Below are positions 1 to 15,200 of a stretch of 64,000 nucleotides of DNA, piece after piece (position 1 is the first letter of the stretch; each line of letters begins with the position of its first letter). The notes below the pieces were generated by a model. The model saw only the letters and a list, made by a program, of their open reading frames with translations, was not told where the DNA came from and searched no databases. Location: NCBI GenBank assembly GCA_036852015.1, contig JAANDG010000660.1, forward strand, positions 1 through 64,000, in the 5' to 3' direction. Origin of the DNA: Pelodera strongyloides. Taxonomy: Eukaryota; Nematoda; Chromadorea; Rhabditida; Rhabditidae. Both the position numbers and the translations under genes were made by a program.

Positions 1-60
1 CTCATTTACCAGCTATTTTTAATATTATAAAAACATATCAATTGTTCCAAAAAAATTCAG

Positions 61-823
61 GGCACTTCTGGCAGTGGCCGAGTAGGAGATGTGTGCTCAT
101 TCAACACGGATTGTCTTCAAGGAATGTACTGTGCACTCGGAAGCTGCCGATGTCTATCCACTTATATTGCTGTCGACGCTTACTGCTATGAAAGTGGGTT
201 TCTGTTCAGTGACAACGTAATAAATATTATATTATTTATATTATACCAGATGGCTACATCGCCTGGGCGTTTTTCCATACTTATAAAACGTAGATGAAAA
301 TCTTGTGAATGAGACATTTTTTTGTAAGCCCGCGGAACAATTTATTCGAATTACTTCCGTAACGTGAGTGTTAGCGCACAATACAGTTACTCTTTTATAT
401 AATAAGATAAGATGATCTGTGAATCGCCAACTTCAAAGATGTCAGAAGTCGTTTGTTATATGTTTCCCCAGTTATTGAATGTTGGTAGTAAGTAGTACAT
501 ACTCTCTAAATCAAGCAGACCGGTCGGTTTTTGAAACACATCGAGTACACCATTGTTGTTATGCAGCCTATGCAAATGCACAAAAATTAGAAGAAAACAT
601 CGAGCTAAATTCGAGCAAATTATCATAAATCCGTAAGGATTCAGTCGTCCATGTTGCATTTCAAAAACCGGCTTGTATTTGGCTTTAAAACAATTACAGA
701 AATTTCTCCTTCCGAGTCGGGCTGTTTCTACGACATCCAATGTTCTTCAGTGTGGCCTGATTCCTACTGTAAAAATGGAATGTGCAACTGTCCGAGTGCA
801 GATATGAAGGCTGTGAAAACTAG
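61..823 (+). CDS. Two EB-like cysteine modules (exons 61-193 and 700-823)
   Basis: Exon 61-193 is open from its first base and has the EB pattern [14 protein letters not shown] followed by GSCRC and a final C. Exon 700-823 reads [17 protein letters not shown] then GMCNCPS. The join is phase 1. Both carry the spacing of the worm EB module (six to eight cysteines), a module often found beside Kunitz domains. The intron between them (194-699) contains a decayed MITE at about 507-689. Confidence 0.7.
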
Positions 824-3800
824 GTAATGTATTAAGCCAACTTTTGGGTCCTGTTAAATTACTTTAGGCGTGAGAATTTCTATTCTTTATGCCTATTATG
901 AAACATCATGCACTGTGGCAGACAAAACATCTATTTTCTACCTATCCGTTGCATAGCCGTATCCATATTGCGTAGTAGCGTAGTCACATTTCATAGAAAA
1001 TGGCCAAACTATACATTTGGTGTTTGTGACTTTTTGGCTTATCAAAGTAGATTTGGTCATAATAGTTCGGCATAAAATGTACCGATGTGGCGCGTAGCCA
1101 TTTCATAGAAAATGAAAAAAGATTGAGTCATCAAACATTAAAAATAATAACCTTAAATACTTAAAATAAACCTTCAGGGATGGTACAATGTGTGTATGGA
1201 CTAACTCTGGTGAGCCTTCATGTCCTCTGCCTTCTCTGCCCCCTCCTGATAGTCCTGCAGCTCTCGTCGTTCTACCAGCTACCGGAGTCAAGACCTCAGT
1301 TACTATTGCAAGTTGCAATCCATACAGGTAGTTAACTACAGCTTTAGAGTACCATTGTGCAAAGCATCTTCCTCAAAACAGACCTAGTAGTCGGAAACTG
1401 CTATGCAACAGCGACAAAGTGCTATACTGCAACTAACTGCTATACATTTCTTCCCAATGTTAGAAAAAATTTCAATAGTTCACCAACCGGTCAGTTGACT
1501 CCTATTGTACAGTTGTAACAAAAAATATTTCAGTAGTTCTGCAGCTCCGAACGAAGAAGAACTGGCAACAAACCCGCACATGTACAAATGTTCAGTGAAG
1601 GGACAGAATGTGAAGGTAAACATTCAAAGATCATACATATGTTACCTCCTCCAAGCTCAGCACTCAGCAGGGCACATACACTACCAAGAAGAGCATATAT
1701 GGTCACGAACTAACACAACTCGTTATCATCTTTTCCATGCCATAACTATATACACTGCGCGTCATAAGTATCCGTACTATAAGTCATATGTATAGATTGT
1801 GTACTTGAATGAGGAGAAAAACGCGAAAAACGCTAGGCCAAGCCCTTCTTTTGCAAAATGGCGTATGTTATTGCATGGATGAAGCACAACGCAGCCCATC
1901 CACCTTGCCAAATTTGAATGTGAAATGTCTTTAGCCTGGAGACGATGCCGTTCCAATAGACGTCTCGGACATCTACGATTGCATTGATAACTCTGAATTC
2001 TGGAAGAAACAGGGAGTAGAAGCAGCCCAACATCCAGTTGGCGTCTGCTGCATGAACAGAGGTACGATTGTTTTTCTCATAAAATTAAAGGCTCTTTCCT
2101 CTATTTTTTTTTATTTCTCCATCTGATTCTCCGTCACGAATATTGGCGAAAGATAAACATAAATAAATACTTTTCAACTTCTTGTACAATTATCCTTACC
2201 CCCGCTGTTCTATACCGTGTGCCGGCACTAGCCGCCGCATAAAAAAAATGTTTCCTTGAAACTTGCTCATAGGAACAAGGAAATATTGTATTCTACGATA
2301 TTCGGGATATTCGGGGCGGAGAAACAGATGGAGGAATAAAAAATAGGCGGTTACCTGGAATGGTAGGGGTAGAAAATAGGGGTTTCCCTTTTACTGCTTT
2401 ATTACCTTTAGGCCTTTAGGCAAATGTCAAAGATTCTACACCTTATAGGCAATCGAGATAATACTATTCAACAATAGCTATAGATTTTTTTTTCTAATAC
2501 GTCGTTGGCTCTTATTTCAGAGATTTTCATTGCTCTGCAATAGGCTTTGATTTTCGCGTTTCAAATTCTCTTAACTTCCAGCCTTCACCTGCACCCAGCC
2601 CCGTCGCGGGGAGAGTGACGGTCTGGGTGCCGTGCCCCGATGGTGGTTCAATGCCGTGATCGGATCCTGTCAGCAATTCCTCTTCGATCCAACGGCTTCT
2701 GATGTCTCACCGAATAACTTTGAAACCCTCGACCACTGCGAATCATTCTGCAAGGATAGTGAGTGGATTAGACATCTTTTCTTCTTTAATCTGGCATAAT
2801 GGGGTTTCCAAGTATCCCAAAAATTCGGTGTGTTTCTGTCAATACTACCGTATTTTTGCATATATCTCATAATACGAAAAAATAAAAACAATATTATCGT
2901 GTAGTTCCAATATGCTGTAAATTTTCAACATAGAAACCCATAATGGGGTTTGCCAGTATGCCAAAAACCGCGAGTTTTCCTTGCAAGTATCAATTCGCAA
3001 AATCGTGTGCTTTTCACACACTTTTACCGTAATTTTGACACATCCGCACTATAGAAAATCCGCAATTGGTCCCGTGGCGATCGGTCGTAAAAACTGCCTG
3101 TAGATATGCTCGTGTAGTGCCAAGATACGATAAATTTTTCGATAGAGGGTAGCGAAGAGTGTAGAAATAATCAAAAGGAAGGCTACCAAATTGTAAGACA
3201 GACATGCTTTATAAAACATCCCATACCGACAAGGCACTACAGACATTGGATCTTTGCTCTGGTGCAGTTTTTGGATTCGGTAACTTAAATAGTGCAGTTT
3301 TTAAAAGTAGTGAAAATTCGGGTAACCGTGTCTTTTTGCCTTTTTTATAACTATGACGATTCGGTAACTAATAACGATTCGGTAAGGGCGCATTCGAGTT
3401 GGACATTTTCCGGAAAAGAAAAGAAAAAAGTGGTTCGAGATGGACACCGAGAAAAAAATAATACATGCAAAATAATTGTCGAAAATGCAAATGTACCGTA
3501 ATTGAAACTAAAATCAATCGATCATTTGCATGTGTATGCGTGGCAATTGCATTCTTTTCTGGTGAAATCCATCTCGAACCAAAAGTTTTCTTTTCTTTTC
3601 CGGAAAATGTCCAACTCGAATGCGCCCTAACTTATCAATTAATTTATTTTCTATGCAAATTTTCAGCCTGTCCACGAGGTAACCCGGCTTATGTCGCCTC
3701 AAAATCTCATCATGGGCAGGTGCCTATGGCTGGGTGTACGACAGCCAACCCTTGTATGGACCCCTTCACATGCACCGAAGTCGCATCACAAAGTCTATGT

Positions 3801-6800
3801 TGCCCGAGTAGAAGTGTGTTTTTATATTTTCTTTGGGTTTTATCAATTATTGATTAAATCTCCGGTGCAAGGTAATTAGGATGAGCAATTAACAAATATT
3901 GCAACGCAAGGCTGGCAGCGTTTAGTGTGGTAGTTCCATAATGTTTGAGCATATTGTCCAGATGGTGTCGTTAGGCGATCTTTTGACAAAACAGCTTTTA
4001 TGCCTTTGGATGTTTTTTTGTTTGTTTTAGCATGTAGGGTGCCTTTCTCTCTCTTATATCATAAACATGCAATCTTTTCCATTCAGAGCACATTTGTTCT
4101 GAAGCTGGTGGGAGAAAGAAGGACCCAAGTAGGTCCAATCCCTATGACCCTGGACTTCGTTTTGACCAAATCACCGGAGAAACATCGGATTACGCATTTG
4201 GTATGACGACCAGGTAAGCTAACTCGTATTAACTATCAAGTTAAAATTGTAAAAACAATGTTAGTGAAAATTCGCGTTTCTACTGTTTTCCGTATGATCA
4301 ATATTTCTAAAAAGCTAGAACACATCTTCAAGTAATCGAGTATAGTCCTGTCTAGAATCAGTTTTCGGCGGTGAAGCACAGAAGCACGCACTCGGCACCA
4401 ACTGCAATCCTGGGTGCCGCTCCCCTTAAAAAAATATTTCATGTTCAGATTCTACTACAACGCTCAAGATGGACAATGTCATCCATTCACATATAATGGT
4501 TTCCTTGGAAATTTCAACAACTTTGCCAATCAAGCCGACTGTCAGCTGTTTTGTGCACGATGTTAGTTTTTTGCCTATGAAGACAAAAATGAAATAATTG
4601 AAATTTCTGGGCTCGAGTATTTCGCCAGGCATTATTGAATCTATACCGTCTATGCGGATGTAAAAGGATAAGGGAGTGCTCAAAACTATTTTTCTATTCC
4701 CGGATTGCGGTAGAAACATCCAACTATCAGAACTCCGTTGTGTTGTATTTTTTTTAATCACATACACAACATCCTATAATATCCGATATCATTTCTTCAA
4801 GTGCGTGCAGAGTGTTGAATTCACATAAAATGTTCACTTCTTCAGTACAATGCCCGCACGGCAGTCCGCTGACTACTGGTGGAGGTGCTCCTCAGAGGTG
4901 TCAAAGAGATAGTGACTGCCCTACGACACACTCTTGCAGCACCGAACACGCCGTCTGCTGTCCGACACCTCGTGAGTTATAGTTTTTTTTTAAGTTGCGT
5001 TGCTTCGGACGACGTGTAATCGACTCTTCTATGTTTTCTTCTTTTTTTTTTGGTGAAACTGTTGGATACAGTAAAAAAAGTCCTATGTATAGTTTGGCTG
5101 TTTAGCGTTTGGCACATACTGCATATTGTGAATTGTAAACTTAACATTTTTTTATTTTATTTTTAGAAACATTATGCACTGAACCATTGCGAATGGGCGA
5201 TTGCAAGCAGAGCGTCCGCTCATTTTGGTATAACGCGGAGAGTAGACAGTGTGAATCGTTCCTATTTACTGGTAAGTGTTTTGCTTTCGTAACTAATTTC
5301 TTACGCTAATTGCTGTAGCCGGATAGCAATTAGCGACTTGAAACTGACCATGTGTTTGCCACAATTAAAGTCCGTGAAATGAAACGAGAAATTTGGATTT
5401 CAGCAAAGAATTAGCCACGTACTTTTACTTCTCCGTTACTCATTTCATGAATAACTGGTGGGGAGTAGTGGGAGTATAGGAAACAATATTTCCTGTTACA
5501 AATGATTAGATTTTCAGGATGTCAAGGAAACAACAACCGCTTCTCATCCGTGAATGAATGTCAGAATTTCTGCAAGAACATCAATCGTAAGTAATTCGCT
5601 CAAATCAAAAACAAATCAAACTTTTAGTTTTACATCCCTTACTGTTAGAAAAACACTTTGTTGGTGCGCGGCGTCGAGCAGACGATATTCTGGCGATCTC
5701 AAGCTCTTTGCAGCGCACCACAGTGAACAAACGCTTTAAAAATAATTACCCTAAATATTTCAGCTGAACCAAAATGTCCTCAAGGACGAGCTTATATGGA
5801 CTATTCCGGGCGATTTTTCCAGTGTGGCGAGGCTCCGAATGGAAATGCTTGTCCTGCTAATTATGAATGTTATTTTGACGGCCTAGCACATGGATGCTGT
5901 CCAAGCAAGGGTAAGTACCGTATATTTGATTTTGAGTTGGAGGTGCGGACACACTAAAACATTTCGAGTTATGACTTATTCTGGTTCTAGCTCTAAACAC
6001 TCTATTGGCTGTCAGTGAGTCTCAAGAAATTCAGTTCTAACTGTAGTTTCACGGTTTTTCCACGTTTATCGATGGGTTATAGTTATAGTTATAATCATAA
6101 AAATAGCAAAAAAAATCGGGTAACTAGCTCAGTTTCTTGTTTTTTTTCTACATTTTGACTTTTCAGCGTATACTTGCTCACTTCAGCTGAGCAAGGGTGT
6201 CTCGTGTGGATCAGGATCGTCATATCGGTTAGATTGATTTTTATTTATTTATCTTTTTCTAGCCCTGGATATTTGGAAAGACGAATACAGTAATACAGCA
6301 AATAAGACAAACTTGGCAAAACTGAACTTTGTATGTAAATAATACATATAGTAATAATAAATGTATTACATGCACAAAAAAATGTATAATAAACCTTTGT
6401 TTCAGCTACTACTATAACAATCAAATGAAGGAATGTCAATCGTTCCTATTCCATGGATGCGATGGTAAGATTCGAAATTACACGGGATTTTAAAACTTTC
6501 TTTCAGTAGGTAGAAAGGGCAGACAAGTGGTTAGATTTGGCAAAAAAAGATAATAAATTAGTTGTTCAAGCACATCAGACTACATCTACATAACCTCATA
6601 AATGCTCCTCACGAAGTCGGGCTTGCATAGCATAGAGCCAGCGTACGTAACACAATGAGTGAGGCACACCATTGCCTATCAAAATATTGGATCAGATTAT
6701 TGGATTAATTATAACATGGGTGAATACAACTGTTTGTATATTTTCAGGAAACAGTAACAATTTTCCAACTGTGGAAAAGTGCCAGAGCTACTGCGAAATT

Positions 6801-9800
6801 GCTGGTAAGCTTTCGTTGTGAACTGATGTTACAATACAAAGTTACAAAGTGCGAAATGATAAAACCTTTGCCTCCTGTCCTAAGCTTTTGTAGTATGTGA
6901 TTCAAGGGCCAAATTTAAGAAAGTAGGTATGAAGTATTGCTTTTAGACACACCCACAGAAATTGTAAGTTGAAAGTTGAAGTCTTTATGTATAATGATGA
7001 TTTTGTCAGAACAATCTCAGTCAAGTCCATTTTTTTATCTGAAGCATTCATTTTGTCAAAACAATCTTGGTCAAGTCCATTTTTTATCCTTTTTTAAAAT
7101 GTTTTTGAAGTTTGTCCCAATGGTGGTTCACCACTGCGGGAGCATTCCAAACTCCGTTCCTGTACTTCTACTGACCCCTGTGCATCTGGTTATGAATGCA
7201 CTGTTGTGGAGGCCAATGCGGTTACGCAGCGACGGTGCTGCCCAACTAAAGGTGAGCAACATTTTTTGAAATTGGAATATAGGTTTGATAAAATGTTATT
7301 TTTTCTTGATAAAGCCCAAATTAGGGGATATTGTGCCATGAGAGATCTTCAAGTCCTTCTGCGACAGTTATGATAAAAAAAATACAAGTGTGACGTCGTA
7401 GTAAAACATGTGTTTAGCCTCGATCTGCTCAAAACCACCTCAAATGGGTGTGATGCCCAAGTGTAGTCAGGGAAGTGGATTGACCAAGTAAGTTTAGTTT
7501 AAAGTTTAAAACTTTCCATTTTATATTCTATGAATGCCTTACAAGGGAACATCACGAATTGTTTTTATGTCGTATTATGACGGAGACGGAGTTTGATGTG
7601 CTGAAAAAGAATATTCCCATAACTTCGAGGGCCCATACGTTTTTTTCCTCTGCGGATGAGCTCGCAAGTTTTCTTTATTCTTTTCAGCACATCAAGCTTA
7701 TCAGAATACGTCATATACTAGAAAATAGTCCTTTTACTATCCTGCTTAGTAACTGATCGTATTAAATCAAGCGCTGAAACATTTGCTTTGCACATGTACA
7801 GAGTATCATATTGTTTTCGTATAACAGCTTTGTAGCAGTAGGAATAAACCGCCTTCAATTTGAACATTTGAATGGTAGTAATTATTTTTTTACAAAACAC
7901 GGTAATAATACATTAAATTTAAATACGCAACAGAAACGAAGAACTATATCAGTCCATATTTTTATTCATGCCTGCATTTATGTGTTACTAAATATTCATT
8001 TTTATATATCAGATTCTACTTCAACGTCGCCCTTCAATCCTGTTCGTCTTATACTTCAAACGGATGTGATACTTCGTTGAATTCATTCTCCACAGTGGGA
8101 GAATGCGAAGACTTCTGTCTGTCGGCTGGCTGTGGAAACGGAGACACTGTATATAAGGTACTGTATATTGGGTTTGTAAGCTCGAAACTTGGAATTCCTC
8201 CAGTTAGAAATATTACTGATCTCTCACAGCTTGCATATGTATGTCGCATGCCAATTACAATTAATTTGCTCATATTCACTAAGACTAAGAATCAGATAAG
8301 AGAGCTTACGCTTACTATTAGCTAATGCTAAATACTGAACTAAGCTATTTTTTTGGAGAATTGTTATATGAGAGTAATTTCTGAGAGGACACAGACGCGA
8401 AATCCGCTAGATCTAAAACAGTAAATACGTAATAGAACAGCACTGTCAATATTTTGTCAGTAACAGGCACTGATTTTCGTTCGCATGCAATTTATTGGTA
8501 AATTTCGTGCACGTATAAATCAAGTGTATAACTCAAAAACTCAAAAACTCATCTCAAAACTCAAACTACCCACTCAAACTAATGATATACTTCAACTCAA
8601 ACTAACTAAGCTAATCTAACTAACTAAAAAACTCAAAAACAATGCTATAATTCAGGATCCAAATCTGAACAAGCCATTTGTCTGCAACACCGCCCTCCAG
8701 AACAATTGTCCCGGCAGTTATACTTGTGTTTTGAACTCACTGACACAAGAGCACAACTGCTGTGGATCGGATAGTATGGGTAAGGCGCTCGACTATTATT
8801 TCTCAATTACTCTGGTCCTCAGGCGCACAGCGCGGACATGCGAATCCGCGTCCGCGGGAAAAGATTACAAATTTGCATTGAAAAACTCGATACAGAGAGA
8901 AACAAGCCAAGCTTCACCCTCTTTCCTGCGTCTCCGCCATTTCTATGTCAAAAACCCATATCTTTCCAGCGGGCGCGGGTTCGCATGACCGCCCTGAGAA
9001 CGTAGTACCTGCAATGTTTATGGGCACACCCTTTGAAGAACATTGCCGTTGTGCGTGTACGCTGTGCTGTGCAAAGTTTCTGTACAAAAATTTGAATTTG
9101 AAACTATTTTTACGAAAAAGAAGGGGAAATCTTCCTGGTTTCAAGCTAAGCATGGAAAGCTTCATATAATTTATTCGAAAAATTACAAAATAAAGTATTA
9201 AAATCCATACTTTTCTAATACTAGGCGTGTGTCCGGAAGGCGAAAAGGCATTCATCGAAGCCAGATCAAACAGTCCCCGACAATGTGCTATGATAGCTGA
9301 TACAAAGTGCCCTCCAGGATATCTATGCAGATTCTCGCAGAACCATAATCGATACTACTGTTGTGGGAGCATTAGCGGAGGTTTGCTTTTGAATATTAAA
9401 TATTTAAATATTTATTAACACATAAAATGTGCGCATCAATATGTGAAGGGTTAGATATTAGGTTTCCCAATACTTCAGTTCGCTGGCTCGTCACACACAC
9501 AAAAACAAAACATAAAGCGAATATCTAGAACGAGACTTATTGTTAGTGAGTAACATGTACGACTTGCGGTAACGCATGAATTCGTTATTGTTAGGGTAGA
9601 ATGCATCAGCGTGTAGCTTAGAATTTTTGGGATGTGTTTCTCAACAAAGAGCACTGGGGGGTACCAATAATGAGGCTTAAAGGGGTATGATGTGCGTTAT
9701 TTCCCTAACTTTGTCGGATATAGACACTTTTATTCTTCCATTACCACTTTTTAGCTCTGTGCCCGTCCGGTCGTGCCCTATTCCGATACCAAACCTCGCA

Positions 9801-12061
9801 AGCTCCGATCCACTGTTCAATCACACACTACTCTTCCGCATCGAGTTGTCCCCCAGGATATGCTTGTCTCAGCGAAGTGCCGTCGGCTTTCCAGGGATAT
9901 TGTTGCAGTCAACAACGTGAGATACTTTACTGAATTACATATCCCACAAACCAAACCCATACACCACAGTGCAGTACGCACGAACAGCGTGAACCTCCCA
10001 GGCATGGTTGGGAGCATTTGTTTCTTTGCCTCTGACTCGTGTGGTCCCTCTCTTTCTCTCACCTCCCACTGGGAGGCTGGGAGCTTCCCGGCGCGTTCGT
10101 GCGCACGGCCACAGTTATACATTTTGCGCCGTCATACTTACAAATAGTCATCTGCAAATGTCGACAATGTGAAGAAAGTCTTTTGGGCAAAATCTGAAAC
10201 TCCAGGTTATTTTTGGGTTTTTAATTTCTCGTTTCTCTTGAAAAAATGGCGGGAATACTATTTATTTAGCCATTTGCCCCAATGGAGTGCAGTTCCACGT
10301 TGACGAAAAGACACAGATGCCGACTACTTGCACACGAGACGCTTTTGCTTTCTGCCCGTCCGGGTATCTTTTGAAAACTTCTCCTTTTTATGTCTAATAA
10401 AACTTTGGAAGGTGTGGTTTCCAACGGAGAGAGAATAGAGAGAGATAGAGAGAGAGAAAACGCAAGAGAGATGCAGAGAGATGCAGAGAGAGATAAAACG
10501 CGAGAGAGATGCAGAGAGAGAGAGACAATGTGATGGAATGAATACTACGTTGTTATGATAACTCTTGGTTCATAAATCTTTGTTCAGCTACACGTGTCAA
10601 CAGCAACCGGAATCAAGCAACTACTATTGCTGTCAGGGAATTGACGACAGTGGCGTGCAGGGTAATTATTATTATTGAGTAGTAAACATCACAGGAAAGT
10701 GAAAACCCCAATTTCGCCCCGATTATTTTCAGAAAACCCCACTTTCGCCCCGATCAAGGCCCGATTTTTGAGGATTTGATCGGGGCGAAATCGGGGTTCT
10801 TGGTTTCCCATGATGATAAGGGGTAATTCATTTATTTCTACTGTATAATACCAATAAGACCAGTAAGAGATTTTCCTCTAGTATTCGATGTTGCCTTTAA
10901 AAATATGATTAATAATCTATAATACTATAATTAGTAATAATTTATTAGATCAACCAGTAATGCCTTATAAACTGACCTGCTTGCAGACGGTTGTCCTCCC
11001 GGTCAATATGCCTATTTGATGGAAGGAGTTGCTGCTGGATGTGACCCTTTCAATAAAGAAAATTCAGTCTGTCCGAGGGATTATTCCTGTCAGGTACCGG
11101 GAATTTTCTATTTCGTATAAAATTGTTTTAACTCTTTAAAGTTTTAGAAGCTTAGCTCTTAGCCCGCCTATTCGGAGAATCCTTTATTAGCGCGCAATAG
11201 CGCTAACATAGTTTAGTTTATTGATCACACACAAGTAACAAACTATTATGTTAATCACATATCGTCATGCACTACTGTAAATTTTTATGTAAATAACAGC
11301 GACAACCAAATGATATTGGGATTTTTATGTAACATTTGAAACATCATTACAATTTTTTTACAGTGGTCCACATCGAATCAGAAGTACCAATGTTGTGGTA
11401 CAATACCGATTCGACAGAAGAAACCGATTCATATAGGTGAGTCGTCAGATATAGTTTTCTGTTTTCTACTATAGCGGATATTAATATTTTCTATTAATAT
11501 CTGAATTTCCCATTTATTAGATGTCTTAGTGTGCAGACAACCCAACGCTTCGAGGAAACGCTTGGTTTTACGGTGCAATTTCTACTTTATCCGCTTTTAG
11601 ACTACTTTGTATGTTTTATGTATTTCTTTGTTTAAAGGAATTACCTTTCAGTATCATTTTGGTCCCTCGTCAGTATACGTGCGTTGTGAAGCGCCGTATC
11701 TTAGGGTTCCTGTTGACATTTGACATTAGTTGTCCATTATTACTCTGCATGCTCTTTTTGTTCGCTTATTTATTGTCTTCCAATAAAGCATATTATAGAC
11801 GACGGCTGTTCCCCCAAACATTTTGCCCTCCTCGACCCAAATACAAATGTGGCAAAACTTTGCACGGCCGGAGATGCAAAGGCTTGTCCGGTCGGATTCT
11901 TCTGCCAATTTAGTCCCAAGAAAAATCACTTCCAATGTTGCGGACAGAGCGCTGGTAATTCGTTTACTATTGCTCTTTATATACGTAATATACAGACAAA
12001 TGACAATAGCATATGTTTACAAATAGCAGGAAGGCTAGCTGCAACTTTCTTCTAAGTGTGC

Positions 12062-12092
<31 letters not shown>

Positions 12093-12105
12093 TTGTTTGT
12101 GTTTG

Positions 12106-12140
<35 letters not shown>

Positions 12141-12185
12141 TTGTGCATGTATGTTTGTGTGTGTGTGCATGTATGTGTGTGTATG

Positions 12186-12229
<44 letters not shown>

Positions 12230-15200
12230 TGTGTGTGATAGAACAAGGCTCCTCTGAATCCATGCAAACTACTGGCATTGAAAAAATGAAGTAATCTTCT
12301 TACAATCAGAAGGTAGGGTAGCATTTTATCCTTGCTTCTAAAAAGGTCCGATAAATAGGTTGCCCGGGACGTCGTGCAGCCTATATTGCCGTGGACGGAA
12401 ATGCTCAAGAATGCCTACCAGGACCAGAGATGTGTGTTGATGGCTACGAATGCACAAAGGGAACGAATGGAAAAAATATTTGTTGCTCAAAGGAGGGATT
12501 GCCAAGTTGGTTTAAAAAAAATATACAATAAGGTTACATCGAATGAAGTATGTATGCTTGGTCTTACATTATCACAAACTCACGAGAGAACTTTAATCAA
12601 GACTGTGGGCAAAATGCTGATTGTGAGATGTGAGATACAAACACTTGCTATAGTTTTAACTGGCTGGTTATTTAATAGTTCCTTTAGTTATCAAACAAAA
12701 TAACTATTCCAGATTGTGGTGTTTCTGAGCGTCTAGTCAATGGTGAATGTGTTGTTTCCATCCGTCCAGGAGAACCATGCACCAGAAGTGAACAGTGTAC
12801 TGGAGGAAGCACATGCATCGATTTCACTTGCACGTGAGTTGTTCTCATATCATTAAAAGTACAGTACTCTGATTATCCATCGTCACGTGGATTTTCCGCG
12901 TACTGTGTCTAAAAGTAGACGTACTATAAGTGGATAGCTGCCTAATCCTCTCGCCTCATGGAAATTTGGAAATTATATAATATTCTGAGAGACTTGGAAG
13001 GTACGGTATTATATCCATCGTATCTATACATAAGTGGAAGGACTAAGCTAAGTGGATAACAGGATAGCTGCCTAATTAACCTCTCATGCTCAGTCATAGA
13101 AATTTGGAAATTATACAAGATTCGACTAATTATTGATTAGTTAGGCGCTGGGCTGCTAGTTTGCTCATTTTTAACTTTTCAGTTGCCCGCCAGAGAAACA
13201 AGTGTCCGGAAATGAATGCGTTGAAAAGGAGTGTGCAATTCATGAGGTAACTATTACTTTGTGCTACGAGTAATATTTTTTATGTCTAACAATAAGCCAG
13301 AATGCGCAAGAAGTAGAAAGATAATAGTTTCTGAAAGTCGAGCTTCTTAGGTGCGCATCGACGGCGTTTGTACAGAACAGTCTGATATTGGACAAGCATG
13401 TCGGTCTTCGATGCAATGCAAAGGAAACTCAAAGTGCATACAGGGGATGTGTGACTGCGCTCCGGGAGAGGTATTTGAATATAATTATACTAATTATTAT
13501 AATAATTGATATAGATTATTTACTATATAAAATACTCGTGACACAACAGGATGTTCATAACTAACAATAATGGTATTTATAACGGGCAGTCAGATGCATA
13601 ATTCAAACTTTGCACTGTATTTATTGATTTAATTATGTATGTTTGTGCGCAGCATTGTGGTGTAATAAATAATAATAATAATTATTATTATTATTTACCA
13701 GAATATCAAAGATGGCCGGTGTGTGAAAGGCAAGAAAACTGGAGGTGAAAAGGAGAAGAAAAAGCCAAAAGAAACGGTCGAAACTACCGAAAATGCTGTG
13801 AAAACGACAGAAAAGGAGGAAAAGGGAGAAGAATCATCATCGACCAGTGGATCCGTGAAGGAAAATGGTATTTTATTCTCTCTTATTTTACTTTCGCCCA
13901 GTTTCCCACAGTTTATCGAAAGTTTTCTTCCAATCATGGGGTTTCCATGTATGCAATTCGCAGTTGCGAAAATGACAAACCGTTGCCCATGTTCAAGTCA
14001 TTTCATATGCATGTCAACTGCCTACCGTAACCCCTTGCGAATCGCACGTTTGGTATGGTCCTGCAGCGAAAATGCCCCAAACCCGTGCTATTTGGAACAG
14101 TACCGCATCAGACCTGTGCTAGTTGAGATAGATCCGTACTATTTTGAAATAGATCCATACTAGATCCAAAATCGCTGCAAGACCATGTCATTTACATCGA
14201 CTCGAACAATAGATCACCATCCTATTAGTATAATATGCTGGTGATCTATTAGGTTCAACCTCCGTCTATAGATTACATATACTAGATACATGAAAATATA
14301 ATATTACAGGAAATAATGGATTTGGTACGGAAGATGGAGAGGATTTTTCAACTTCTGAAAAGGGCGGCACTGATCAATCTGAAGGAGATGGGGAGGAACC
14401 AAAAAGTATGCAAATTTAAACACCGGCTCACGAAAAATGATTTCCCGGATTTCCCGAGTGATGTCATGTCATGTCATGTCATGTCATGTCAGTTTGTCAA
14501 AATTATGTCAACTGTGGAAATTATTCACGAGACAAAATCCACTCCGACCTACTGTGCAATAGGATCCATAAATGGTGCCATCATTAATAGTAATTATCAT
14601 AGATCCAAAATATTGAAATTTAGATCGAAAACCACAAGAGGCCAAGTCAGTCTGCCCAATAAAAGGACAGAAACCATTCTTCGAAAAGGGAACAACGAGG
14701 TTGAGGTGACAACACTCAACTCCTATTCTTTCCTATAATTATTAATTTCAATAACTTCTTCCGTCTAATAATTGCATGGGTAATTGCGAGTACTCAGATC
14801 CGTGAAAACAAATTAAATGATTCAAATTACACAACTTATTTATCCACACTTTGTGCTAACTTAACTAGTGGCTTCGGGACAATAATCGTCAATACTTTTA
14901 GTTCTTACGAAAAAAATATAGTCTTACTCTTTCAGATATTGTTCACCATCACTTTCCGACTGTCCAAAAGGCTATCATTGTCAGTACAGTCACACAGAAA
15001 AACATAACATTTGTTGTGGAGGAATGACACCGAAACCCACTATTTCTGCTGCTAATAGTAAGTTATTTTGTCTAGTCCATGTTACGTGTAAGGGTGATAC
15101 ACCCCGTTATGCCAACTCAAACTTCAATTTCACTATTACCCTCCAGGAAATTAAATAATTATGACATTTCAGTGGGAATCTGTCCCCTGGGAATGGCTCC

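Noticed and set aside
12013..12408. Long open frames on both strands over the TG/TGCG repeat
   Set aside because: Open only because of dinucleotide composition; located in an intron with flanking exons joined in phase.
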